Assembly: GCA_036393295.1 (NCBI GenBank)
Contig: DASWHF010000059.1
Location: 1 to 32,086, forward strand
Source: DASWHF01 sp036393295
Lineage (GTDB): Bacteria > Pseudomonadota > Gammaproteobacteria > Acidiferrobacterales > UBA6901
Direction: 5' to 3'
Length of the DNA: 32,086 nt
Part shown: positions 8,901-18,200 of the stretch, piece after piece
Layout of the letters: every line of letters starts with the position of its first letter
Numbering within the stretch: position 1 is the stretch's first letter
The notes under the pieces: generated by a model
The model's database searches: none
What the model was told of the DNA's origin: nothing
The model's input: only the letters and a program-made list of their open reading frames with translations
Translations under genes and position numbers: made by a program

Positions 8901-11900
8901 TTTCGTGCCCCTGGCCGACGACGGCGACGCCCGCAACACCTACGTCTATCGCGTCACGCTCACCAACGAGGCCGCCAGCAGCGGCGTGACGCGTGCCCCG
9001 GCCTACGACGTGATCACCACCGACGTCCTCGACCCGAGCGACCTCGCCTTCGTGGTGCCGTTCAACGGCGACGGCCTGGACAACGACGGCGACGGCCTGG
9101 TCGACGGCGGCGACGCCGCCGGCGAGGGCGCGATCAGCGACAACGTCGTCAAGAACGCCGTACCGGCGACCGTCACGTTCTCGCACACGCATAGCGATGT
9201 CTTGCTGCGCCTGGATGCCGGCCAGTCGGTCACGCTGTACTACCGTGTCGACTTCGACGACGACGCCGCGCCGCAACAGCAGTTCGTCAACAGCGTCACC
9301 GCCAGCTACGACAGCCTGGAGAACGCGTTCGGCAACCAGACCGCGCCGCAGCGGCCGAACAGCGACATCGGCGGCGCGCGCGTCTACACCTCGCCGGCCG
9401 CGACCTCGACGGTGGAGATCATTCCGGTGGTGACCGAGCCGAAGGCCATTACCCGGCTGTCGAACACCGCGATCACCGGCAGCGCGCCGCAGCCGGTGGC
9501 GATCGGCGAGGAGGTCGAGTACGAGCTGGTCGTCTCGCTGCCGGTGGCGCTGTTGCGGAACTTCGTGGTGCGCGACGAACTGCCGGCCGGCATGCGCTGC
9601 GTCGAGGCGCCGGTGGTCGATCTCGACGCGCCGCCGTACGCCGCGGCCGGTTTCAGCCCGGGCGGCAGCTTCACGCCGACCTGCGCCGACGACCTGGTCG
9701 AGTGGAACTTCGGCGACCAGCGCGTGACCCAGGGCACGGTCAACAACCGCTACGACTTCGCGATCCGCTTCATCGCCCGGGTCGACAACACGGCCGGTAA
9801 CAACGAGGGCGACGTGTTGCGCAACGGCGGCGCCTCGACCAGCGTCACGGCGAGCTATGTCGACCAGAACGGCGCGCCGGTGACGCTTACTATCGGCGAG
9901 GCGTCGATCGTGGTGCGCGAGCCGGTCATCGCGCTCACCAAGGCCTTCTCGGTCGCCAATGCCGACGCCAGCGACGTGCTGACCGTCACCGTTACCGCCA
10001 CCAACACCGGCACGATCACGGCCTACAACCTGCGCGTGCTCGACGACCTGGCGGCAGTCGCCAATCTGACTTACCTCGGCAACGTCAGCGGCCTCGATCC
10101 GCCCGACAACGTCGACACCGTCACGCTCGGCGCCAACCGGCCGATCTTCAGCTGGAACCCGGCGAACCCGGACTTCGCCATCGCCCCCGGCGCCACGCGC
10201 AGCTTCACCTTCGAGGTGCGGGTCGAGCCGGGCGTGCAGCCGCAGGAGATCCTCGACAACACCCTCGAGGCCAGTTGGACCTCACTGCCGGGCCAGACCA
10301 CCGCCCTCAACGGCACCGGCCTGATCGGCGCCGACGGCAGCGATACCGGCCTGCGCAACGGCGCGCTGCCGAATCTCGGCGACCCGATCAACGATTACGA
10401 AACCACGGCAACCGCCGCCGCCACGGTGCCGGCGCTGAGCGTATCCAAGACCGACCTGTCGCCGGCCGTCATCCCGACCATCGGTGCCTACAAGCAGTTC
10501 CAGATCGAGATCCTGCTGCCCGAGGGCGTGAGCAATAACGTCAGCGTGAGCGATGCCCTCGACGCCAGCGGTATCACTTACGCGCTCGCGCACAACGCGA
10601 CTTACGACATCACTTACACCTTCGTCGGTATCGCGAGCATCAACGGCCAGGCGCCCGACGAGAGCGCCTTCGGCCCCCTCCCGGCCGTCCCGACCGACAA
10701 CACGACCGGCACCGCGGTGTGGAACATCGGCACCGTCGTCACGGACACGGAGAACGATACCGCCACCAACGCCATCACCCCGGCGATCCGCATCAGTTAC
10801 TACGCGCGCGTCAACAACGACCTGACCACCGACGCCGGCGACGTCCTGCAGAACGTCGTCACCGTCAGCTACACCCATGGCGAGACCGGTCTCACCCAGA
10901 CCGTCAGCGCGACGGCGCCCGCCATCACGGTGGTCGAACCGCTGCTGACCCTGGCCAAGACCGTCTCGAACATCACCTCGCCGGGCGATGCGCCGGTCGT
11001 CGGCGATACGCTCGAATACCAGGTGATCCTCACCAATGCCGGCACGTCGACGGCCTTCGACCTCAACATCGTCGACACCCTGCCGGCCGGCGTCGTGCGC
11101 AACACCGGCTTCACGCCGACGGTCACGATCAACGGCGTGCCGCTCGCGACGTTCGATCCGACACCGGGCGGCGACACCGCGGGTCCGCTGAACTGGGGCC
11201 GCGGCATCGGCGACGACGACCTGGATATTCCGGTCGGCGAGACCCTGATCCTGACCTATCGGGTCACGGTGCAGGCGATTCCCGATCCGGGCGGTTTGAT
11301 CGAGAACGGAGTCACCGCCGACTGGACCTCGCTCGACGATGCCAGCCCGGATGAGCGTACCGGCGACGGCTGCCCCACCATCACCGCCCCGAACGATTAC
11401 TGTGTCGGTCCGGTCACCGCGACCACCACCGGCATCCGGCCGCTGCGCTTCGAAAAGACCGTGTTCAACGTCACGACCGGGCAGTCGCAGCCGGCCTCGC
11501 CGGCCCTGCTGAGCGCGAGCCCGGGCGACGAGCTGCGCTACACCGTCCGCATTCAGAACATCAGCAACCGGCCGGTCGCGAACCTGCGGGTCGCCGATGA
11601 GCTGGACCGGTTGAACGCCTCGCCCATGTTCGTGGCCGGCAGTCTGGTGCTGGACTCGGTGACGGGTAGCGGCTTCACCAACAACACCAATCCCACCGGC
11701 GGCACCAACGGCACCGGCCTGGTGGACTTGAGCGACCTGAGCGTGGCGGCCGCCGGCGGGGCCGACACCGTGACCATCGTGTTCCGGGCCACGTTGGTGC
11801 CGGTGATTCCCAACGGCACGGTGGTTCCGGATCAGGCGCAGATCTTCGCCAACGGCGAGCTGCTCGCGGTGAGCGACGACCCGATCCTGAACGGCGTCGA

Positions 11901-14900
11901 GAACCCGGGCATCATCGGCGACGAGGATCCGACGTCGGTGCAGATCGCGTCCGCGCCGTTCTTCGACGTGCGCAAGACCTCGGACGACCTGACCGGCGAT
12001 CCGGCGATCCTGAATCCGGGCGACACGCTGCGTTACACCATCACGATCAAGAACATCGGCACCGAGCACGCGACCGGCGCGACCTTCCGCGACCTGATCC
12101 CGGCCAACACCACCTATGTCCCCGGCAGCGCCACGCTGAACGGCGCGCCGGTGCCCGACCCGTCGCCGGGCGTGTCGCCGTTCGAGTCCAACTTCCCGAT
12201 CAATGCGCCGGAGGATCCGACCCCGGGCGCGATGCGCGCCGACGCCGGCCCGACCACGGACAATGTCGCGACCGTCACCTTCGACGTGGTGATCAACGCC
12301 AATGTCGCCAACGGCACGGTCATCTCGAACCAGGGCTTCGTCAACGGCTTCGGCACCGACGGTTCCGGCAACCCGGATCCGGCGCCCGAGGAGCCCTCCG
12401 ACGATCCGGCGACGCCGGCGATCAACGACCCGACGCTCGACGTGGTCGGCGACGCGCCGTTCATCTACACGATCAAGACCGCCGCGCTGCAGGTGGATGG
12501 CGGCACTCCGGGCCAGGTCGATCCGGGCGACGTGCTGCGCTACACCTTCACGATCACCAATTTCGGCGCGCTGCCGGCGACCGGTGTGACGCTCACTGAC
12601 AATCTGCCGAACGACACGACCTACGTCGCCAATTCCTTCCAGCTGAACGGGATCCCGATACTCGGCCCGTTCCCGCCGCTGCCGCCCGGCGGGGTCGCCA
12701 TCAGCTCTTCGGATCTGACGCCGCCGCTGCCGCTGCCCGGTGCCGGCACGCTGTCGCCGGGCGGCACGGCGGTCGCGATTTTCGACGCCCAGGTCAATGC
12801 CGGCACGCCCGACGGCACCATCATCAGCAACCAGGGCACGGTCGAGAGCAACGAGCTGGGGCCGCAGCTCACCGACGCCGACGGCAACCCGGGCAACGGC
12901 TACCAGCCGACCCAGGTCGTGGTCGGCGACGCCCAGCGCCTGACCATCACCAAGCAGGTCGCGGTGGTCGGCGGCGGCCCGGCGATCGTCGGCGCCGTGC
13001 TCGAGTATGTCGTGCAGGTGCGCAACATCAGCACCGTGGCGGTCGACAGCGTGGTGATCACCGACGTCCTGCCGATCTCGCCGCAGTTCACGCTGTCCTA
13101 CGTCGCCGGCTCGGGCACGCTCAACGGCGCGGCCGCCGGCGTAACCATGACGGCGAGCGACATCACCGCCGACTACGGGGCGACCTACGGCGACCTGCCC
13201 GCCGGCGGGATCGCGGAGCTGCGCTACCGCGTGACCATCGACAGCGGCACGACCGGCGCGACCATCACCAATACCGCCACCGTCACCTGGGACGCGGCGA
13301 ATCCGCAGAGCGCCTCGGCCAGCGTCTCGATCGTCATCGGCGCGGTCGTCGGCAACGCGCTGCTGACCGGCACCGCCTGGCACGACGCGGATTTCGACAA
13401 CCTTCTGGATCCGCCCGAGCTGTCGCTCGCCGGCTGGAGCGTGCAGGTCTTCCGCTACAACACCAGTCCGGCGAGCGCCCCGGTGCAGATCGGCGCGACG
13501 GTCACGGACGCCAACGGCGTATATCAATTGGTGGTTCCATCCAACGGCGGCACGACGTTCCGTTATCAGCTGCGTTTCAGCGCCCCGGGTGCCGGCGCCA
13601 GCACCGCGAAGTTGGGGCTCGCCAATTCCGAGTTTTCGGTCCCGGTTCCGCCGCCCGCGGTCCCGCGTGTGTTCACCGATGAGTTGCAGCAGATCAGCGA
13701 CATCGAAGTGGACATCGCCTACGTGCCGGATCTGAACCTGCCGATCGATCCCGACGGCGTCGTCTACAACGCCGTCCTGCGCACGCCGGTGGCCGGGACG
13801 GTGCTGACCCTGTTGTCGATGCCCGGCCAGGCCGCCTTGCCTCCCGGCTGTTTCGACGATCCGGCACAACAGGGCCAGGTGACGCTGGGATCCGGCTACT
13901 ACAAGTTCGACCTGAACTTCAGTGACGCCGCCTGCCCGCCGGGCGCCGATTATCTCATTCGCGTGACGCCGCCGGGCACGGCCTTCGACACGCCACCGTC
14001 GGCGCTGGTACCGCCGGCCAGCAGCGCGACCACGCCGGCCTACTCGGTGCCGCTGTGCAGCGCCGACGCCATCGCCCCGGCGCCGCCGACCGGCTACTGC
14101 GAGGCCGTGGTCTCGGAGTTCGCGCCGCCGGTGAGCGTCCCGGCGCCGTCGCCGGCGACCACGTATTACCTCCACGTCACGCTCGACGACAGCCCGGCGC
14201 CGAACGACAGCCAGTTGTTCAACAACCACATCCCGCTCGATCCGGAGCTCGCCACGGCGCTGACCGTCAGCAAGACCACGCCGCTGACCAACGTCACGCG
14301 CGGCCAGCTGGTGCCCTACACCATCACGGTGCGCAACCTCCTGCAGGGGGCGATACCGAACCTGACGGTCATCGACAGCCTGCCGCCCGGCTTCAAGTAC
14401 ATCGAGAACTCCGCCCAGCTCGACGGCGTCGCCAGCGAGCCGACGCTCGTCGGCCGCGACCTGCGCTGGGACAACCTGACGCTGGCCGGCGAGACCACCT
14501 ACACCTTCAAGCTGCTGCTGGTGGTCGGCGCCGGCGTCGGCGAGGGCGAGTATGTCAACCGCGTGCGTGTCGTCGCCAGCGGCGCGCCGGGCAACAGCAG
14601 CGCCGAGGCCACCGCCACGGTGCGCGTCGTGCCCGACCCGACCTTCGACTGTACCGACGTCATTGGCAAGGTGTTCGACGACGCCAACGCCAACGGCCAC
14701 CAGGATCCGGACGAGCCGGGCCTGGCCGGCGTGCGCGTCGTCAGCGCGCGCGGCCTGATCGCCAGGACCGACCAGTATGGCCGCTACCACATCACCTGCG
14801 CGGTGGTGCCGAACGAGGACCGCGGCAGCAACTACATCCTGAAGCTCGACGATCGCTCGCTGCCGAGCGGCTATCGCCTGACGACTGCGAACCCGCTGGT

Positions 14901-15261
14901 CAAGCGCGCCACGCGCGGCAAAATGATCAAGTTCAACTTCGGCGCCGCCCTGCACCGGGTGGTGCGCCTCGACATCGCCAATGCGGTGTTCGAGCCTGGC
15001 ACCGTCGAGCTGCGGCCGCAGTGGAAGCCGCGCATCGACCTGCTCCTGGCCGAGCTGCGCAAGGCGCCGTCGGTGCTGCGCATCTCCTACCTCGGCGACG
15101 TCGAGGGCGAGCGGCTGGTCACGCGGCGCCTGAACGTCATCAAGCAGATGCTGGCCGACCGGTGGAAGGCGGACAACCGCAGCTATGCGCTGACGATTGA
15201 AACCGAGATCTACTGGCGCCGCGGCGCGCCGCCCAAGCGCAAGGCCATTTCCCATGATTAG
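5968..15261 (+). CDS. Giant DUF11-repeat surface protein with SdrD-B-like and OmpA-like ends (about 3097 aa)
   Basis: A Sec signal peptide (ALTALLFLLPVSVAEA, cleavage near AEA-VC) starts a very long exported protein. Most of it is DUF11-type beta-sandwich repeats (TIGR01451/PF01345 style). Each opens with a K-T/K-x pattern and contains 'G..l.Y.i.v.N.g...a.nv.v.D.LP'. Clear copies begin near PVIALTK, PALSVSK, PLLTLAK, RPLRFEK, PFFDVRK, PFIYTIK, QRLTITK and TALTVSK. A D-rich NGDGLDNDGDGLVDGGD run (9064-9117) looks like a calcium-binding loop. Two SdrD-B/Cna-B-like domains follow (13365-13640, and VFDDANANGHQDPDEPG at about 14670-14900). The C-terminus (14960-15160) resembles an OmpA-like peptidoglycan-binding fold (AVFEPGTVELRPQWKPRIDL). 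No LPXTG or autotransporter barrel is present. The start is TTG at 5968, the first possible start in frame, with a weak ribosome site. The next gene overlaps the stop by 8 bp. Likely a cell-surface fibre or adhesin; this role is inferred from the family. Confidence 0.88.
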   Translation: MIGEISQSAAKAVRSALTALLFLLPVSVAEAVCTPSLSGDSFIQHDLANSYCELCGVGEVRIRVRNPRGNNDDMSDIVVTEDLGVTGLTYVPGSTSFVGFNVAPPAPFEPVVSGVNGRTLTWTFPPGFVLEGSSGMGNQEEIEIRFQVRRHASLDEEGLVSVNRNVTASVEFTPSCEPTIPHTDSDTDELPIRQAVPFVTKQGRNRDAGQGGYSDPVYGHFGDDVLWRLRVENRGQAGMQDLRLDDSMLPADNFDVNYACPTTASALAVADANGTAPGGSPCVPIAPGNLLPDFAVDDPFGNPGNDQPGAFVDAPAGSQADIFLVGKIISNCVGPRTNTVTDVQWGCEVDAPDGGITVPATTGGSLPSFRTTDSAVLSNVSTPSGLTVQALVTGTNTAQPVGSKGTVRLVIRNQSGSTVKNLKLRDILPVQYVVDSTFTPIVSMAPAYGNSYPGMTDNIVWTNPAPNTFPLTSTNPAEPLSNTAPEFTLTSTGCSAGPCGTADVHPFYPDQFNLMRHGDVLTVTFRIVLIRPQSYDLVANLDVREEMPASDPPGTDPTHVTTLSNQVFTEFEEFCNPGVIRNPSTNPRVDNNIPADPEDLDVDIVGSELIFILTNNPNQRLPLTVQLANRGGHDARDWETYVTFGESMSVVTVPSGCSATTNPPLLPPWRDPSDLPASASVYRCTQAVLGDGATRLWTFEVIKNSAAGVDDDLTFRADVIGEIVLSNGTRLWFPAPVARADGVLDRANNYSLDGIRARVIGFNLLKAQDGDCTENNPPPGSPDQFVQIGEECRFHIESGGWFGFQTPGFVYIAVQDIQVVDEMPDGQGWLRASDPYAESTSAIMGVTLNPAGLSPLDEGWIDWRFNRVIPGERITVKDHWFRVDTESRLLNDPIDTVAAPNQHAALSTNVLNAYFQAVYMNENLMPPQEEIYNLGPNTVGYPRALERTVSLTVTEPRILVVKEVCNETLYGVGPACGNFVPLADDGDARNTYVYRVTLTNEAASSGVTRAPAYDVITTDVLDPSDLAFVVPFNGDGLDNDGDGLVDGGDAAGEGAISDNVVKNAVPATVTFSHTHSDVLLRLDAGQSVTLYYRVDFDDDAAPQQQFVNSVTASYDSLENAFGNQTAPQRPNSDIGGARVYTSPAATSTVEIIPVVTEPKAITRLSNTAITGSAPQPVAIGEEVEYELVVSLPVALLRNFVVRDELPAGMRCVEAPVVDLDAPPYAAAGFSPGGSFTPTCADDLVEWNFGDQRVTQGTVNNRYDFAIRFIARVDNTAGNNEGDVLRNGGASTSVTASYVDQNGAPVTLTIGEASIVVREPVIALTKAFSVANADASDVLTVTVTATNTGTITAYNLRVLDDLAAVANLTYLGNVSGLDPPDNVDTVTLGANRPIFSWNPANPDFAIAPGATRSFTFEVRVEPGVQPQEILDNTLEASWTSLPGQTTALNGTGLIGADGSDTGLRNGALPNLGDPINDYETTATAAATVPALSVSKTDLSPAVIPTIGAYKQFQIEILLPEGVSNNVSVSDALDASGITYALAHNATYDITYTFVGIASINGQAPDESAFGPLPAVPTDNTTGTAVWNIGTVVTDTENDTATNAITPAIRISYYARVNNDLTTDAGDVLQNVVTVSYTHGETGLTQTVSATAPAITVVEPLLTLAKTVSNITSPGDAPVVGDTLEYQVILTNAGTSTAFDLNIVDTLPAGVVRNTGFTPTVTINGVPLATFDPTPGGDTAGPLNWGRGIGDDDLDIPVGETLILTYRVTVQAIPDPGGLIENGVTADWTSLDDASPDERTGDGCPTITAPNDYCVGPVTATTTGIRPLRFEKTVFNVTTGQSQPASPALLSASPGDELRYTVRIQNISNRPVANLRVADELDRLNASPMFVAGSLVLDSVTGSGFTNNTNPTGGTNGTGLVDLSDLSVAAAGGADTVTIVFRATLVPVIPNGTVVPDQAQIFANGELLAVSDDPILNGVENPGIIGDEDPTSVQIASAPFFDVRKTSDDLTGDPAILNPGDTLRYTITIKNIGTEHATGATFRDLIPANTTYVPGSATLNGAPVPDPSPGVSPFESNFPINAPEDPTPGAMRADAGPTTDNVATVTFDVVINANVANGTVISNQGFVNGFGTDGSGNPDPAPEEPSDDPATPAINDPTLDVVGDAPFIYTIKTAALQVDGGTPGQVDPGDVLRYTFTITNFGALPATGVTLTDNLPNDTTYVANSFQLNGIPILGPFPPLPPGGVAISSSDLTPPLPLPGAGTLSPGGTAVAIFDAQVNAGTPDGTIISNQGTVESNELGPQLTDADGNPGNGYQPTQVVVGDAQRLTITKQVAVVGGGPAIVGAVLEYVVQVRNISTVAVDSVVITDVLPISPQFTLSYVAGSGTLNGAAAGVTMTASDITADYGATYGDLPAGGIAELRYRVTIDSGTTGATITNTATVTWDAANPQSASASVSIVIGAVVGNALLTGTAWHDADFDNLLDPPELSLAGWSVQVFRYNTSPASAPVQIGATVTDANGVYQLVVPSNGGTTFRYQLRFSAPGAGASTAKLGLANSEFSVPVPPPAVPRVFTDELQQISDIEVDIAYVPDLNLPIDPDGVVYNAVLRTPVAGTVLTLLSMPGQAALPPGCFDDPAQQGQVTLGSGYYKFDLNFSDAACPPGADYLIRVTPPGTAFDTPPSALVPPASSATTPAYSVPLCSADAIAPAPPTGYCEAVVSEFAPPVSVPAPSPATTYYLHVTLDDSPAPNDSQLFNNHIPLDPELATALTVSKTTPLTNVTRGQLVPYTITVRNLLQGAIPNLTVIDSLPPGFKYIENSAQLDGVASEPTLVGRDLRWDNLTLAGETTYTFKLLLVVGAGVGEGEYVNRVRVVASGAPGNSSAEATATVRVVPDPTFDCTDVIGKVFDDANANGHQDPDEPGLAGVRVVSARGLIARTDQYGRYHITCAVVPNEDRGSNYILKLDDRSLPSGYRLTTANPLVKRATRGKMIKFNFGAALHRVVRLDIANAVFEPGTVELRPQWKPRIDLLLAELRKAPSVLRISYLGDVEGERLVTRRLNVIKQMLADRWKADNRSYALTIETEIYWRRGAPPKRKAISHD
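5997..6027 (+). promoter_or_regulatory. 13-bp perfect hairpin plus U-run inside signal-peptide codons
   Basis: The arms caaggcagtcaga (5997-6009) and tctgactgccttg (6015-6027) pair perfectly around the loop tcggc, and ctg then five T follow (to 6035). This has the form of a rho-independent terminator, but it lies in codons 10-20 of the DUF11 gene, within the signal peptide. The arm codons (AGT, GCT, GCA, AGA, ACT) are rarer types for this GC-rich gene, as if chosen for RNA structure. An attenuator or mRNA-stability element is possible; termination itself is inference. Confidence 0.5.
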
Positions 15262-18200
15262 CGCCGATTGCCAGGGCGGCGGGCGCAAACGCCCGACGGC
15301 GCCGCCGGAGCGCCTCGGCGCGCTGCGCCGGGCCGCCTGCCTGCTGCTCGCCTGCTTCGCCACGGTCGCGGCCGGCGCCGAGACCGACGCGCAGCCGCCG
15401 CCGGGACCGGCGGTGATCGAGCCCGCGGCGCTCGGCGCGACGGTCGAACGGCAGGAGGGCGCGGACGAGCCGCGCACGATCTGGAAGAAGACCGAAGACG
15501 ACGACCAGCAGGGCGACACGATCGAGGTGCAGCAGGTCATGGCCCAGGACGTCAAGACGGTGAAGCTGCACAACGTCGTGCCTCCGATCCGCTTCGGATC
15601 GGCGCAGGCGGACATCCCCGAGCACTACATCGGGCTGCTGCGCGACGTGCTCGAACGCATGAAGGGCCGTCGCAACGTCAGGCTGCACTTCGTCGGCCAC
15701 GCCGATAACAAGAGGCTGGCCGGCGAGGCCCTGGCGAAGTACGGCGACAACCTCGGGCTGTCGCGCGACCGTGCCGGCACCGTGGCCGAGTTCTTCAAGG
15801 ACGCGCTCGATCTCCCGCCGGAATCCATCTCGTACGAAGGGCTGGGCGAGTCGCGGCCGGTGGCGAGCAACGCGACCGAGGCGGGCCGGGCGCTGAACCG
15901 CCGCGTGGAGGTCGAGGTCTGGTACGACGAGATCGGCGAGAAGCTGGTCGAGCAGGAAGTGGTCGTCTCCGAGGAGATCAACCGCATCAAGGTCTGCCGC
16001 GTCGAGACCATGTGCATGCTGCGCTACAAGGAAGGCCATGCCCGGCGCGCGCGCATCCGGAACGTGGTGGCGCCGCTGCACTTCGACGACGAGACCATGG
16101 GCATTCCGGACGGCTTTCATCAGAAGATCGCCCAGGCGCTCCACGATCTGCGCGGCAAGGGCAACGTCGTGGTCCGGTTCATCGGCCACACCGACAGCCT
16201 GCCGCTCGTCGACCGCGACGAACGCATCTACGGCAACCATCTCAGCCTGTCGAAGGCCCGCGCGCGGCGCGTGGCGCTCGCGGTGCAGGACGCGTTGAAG
16301 CTCCCGTCCGCGGCGGTCGAGGTCGACGGCCACGGTGCCGCGCGGCCCGTGACCTCCAACGACACCGAGCAGGGGCGCGCCCTCAACCGGCGCGTCGAGA
16401 TCGAGTTTTGGCACGACGACGCCTTGCAGCAGCTGCCGGACGAGCCGCAGATCTGTCCCGAGGCCGCCGGCGCCGACACCGTGACCCGGGTCTACGTCTC
16501 GCCGTCGGGCGGCGTCAACCCGATACTGTTCGAGGCCGGCAAGCCGGTGATCCCGGTGGGGTATTCGGATCGCCTGCGTAACATCATGGCGGAGATCAGC
16601 GACAAGGCCAACGTGCGCCTGCGCTTCATCGGCTACACCAGCAACGAGCGTCTCGACCGGCGCACCGCCATGGTCTACGGCGACGACATCGGCCTGTCGG
16701 CGTCGCGCGCGCGGCGGGCCATGGACGCGGTGAAGGCCGAGCTCAAGCTCGGCGACGCGCAGGCGGAGTCCGAGGGCCGCGGCTACGTCCAGTCGGACGA
16801 CGTGGTCAACGCCGGCTTCGTGCAGTCGGATATCTCCCGCGTCGAGGTCGAGGTCGTCTACGACGAGCTGGCGCTGCTCGACGACCACGAAGGGCTCGAC
16901 ATCACCCGCCTCACCCGCGAGGTTGCGCCCAAGGACCCGCTGGCCCTGAACGACATGCGCATCACGGTCGACGGCAAGCCGGTCGACGATCCGAACAAGG
17001 GCATCGCCGACATCCAGCGCTGCACCGACGTCGCCCTGGACAAGGCCGATATCCGGCTCAACTTCGACAATCTCGAGATCAAGCCGCGGCTGAACGTGAC
17101 CGCCTGGCCGACCACCGTGCGCTACCGGGACGACCCGGACACCGAGCTGCCGGACAACCTGCTGCGGTTCCGCACCTATACGAATTACCCCAGCCTCATT
17201 GCCCGCGCCGAGATCCGCGTCTTCGACGCCGGGCAGTCGGTGCGCGACACGCCGCTGGCGGTGATCGAGGTCCCGAGCCTGGGCGACACCGAATGGCTGG
17301 CGGACTTCCCGCATGCCGAGGCGCCGCGCCGCGAGCTGCAGTACGTGTTGCGCGTCTACGGCCAGGACAACAACTACGACGAGACCCGGCCGCAGGCCCT
17401 GTGGGTGGTCGACGCGCTGGAGTCGCCGGCGCCGGAATCGGAGACCGACCAGGAACTGCTGGTCGGCTACGGCGAGACGCGCATCGCCGTCGAGAACATC
17501 GCCAAGCGCGGCGGGACCGTCAAGGTCACCGGCAGCCGCATCCCGGCCGGGCACACGGTGTGGGTCGCCGGGCGCGGGGCGCCGGTGGACGCGGAGGGCC
17601 GGTTCGCGGTCGAGGAGATACTGCCGTCCGGCAAGCACACGGTGGAGGTGTCGGTGCTCGACCTGTCGGGCAGCGGCGAGCTGTTCTGGCGCGACCTCGA
17701 GCTCAGCCGCAACGACTGGTTCTACGTCGGCATCGCCGATGTCACGCTGGCGCGCGACAAGACCGACGGGCCGGCGCGCCTGGTGACCGGCGACGAGACG
17801 CACTACAACAACGAGCTGAACGTCGACGGCCGGCTGGCCTTCTATACCCATGGCAAGTTCGGCAACGGCTGGGGCCTGACCGCGAGCGCCGACACCCTGG
17901 AGGGGCCGGCCGAGGACCTGTTCAGCAATTTCCTGGACAAGTCGCCCGGCGCGCTGTTCCGGCGGATCGACCCCGACTATTACTACCCAACCTACGGCGA
18001 CGACGGCACGGTGGAGGAGGGCGCGCCGACGCTCGGCAAGTTCTACGTCAAGCTGCGCAAGGACCTGAACTACGGCCTGTGGGGCAACTTCAAGATCGGC
18101 TACACCGACAACGAGCTGGCGCACGTCGACCGCGGCCTGTACGGCGCCAACCTGCACTACCAGACCCGGGCCACCACCAGCTTCGGCGAGCAGCGCTTCA

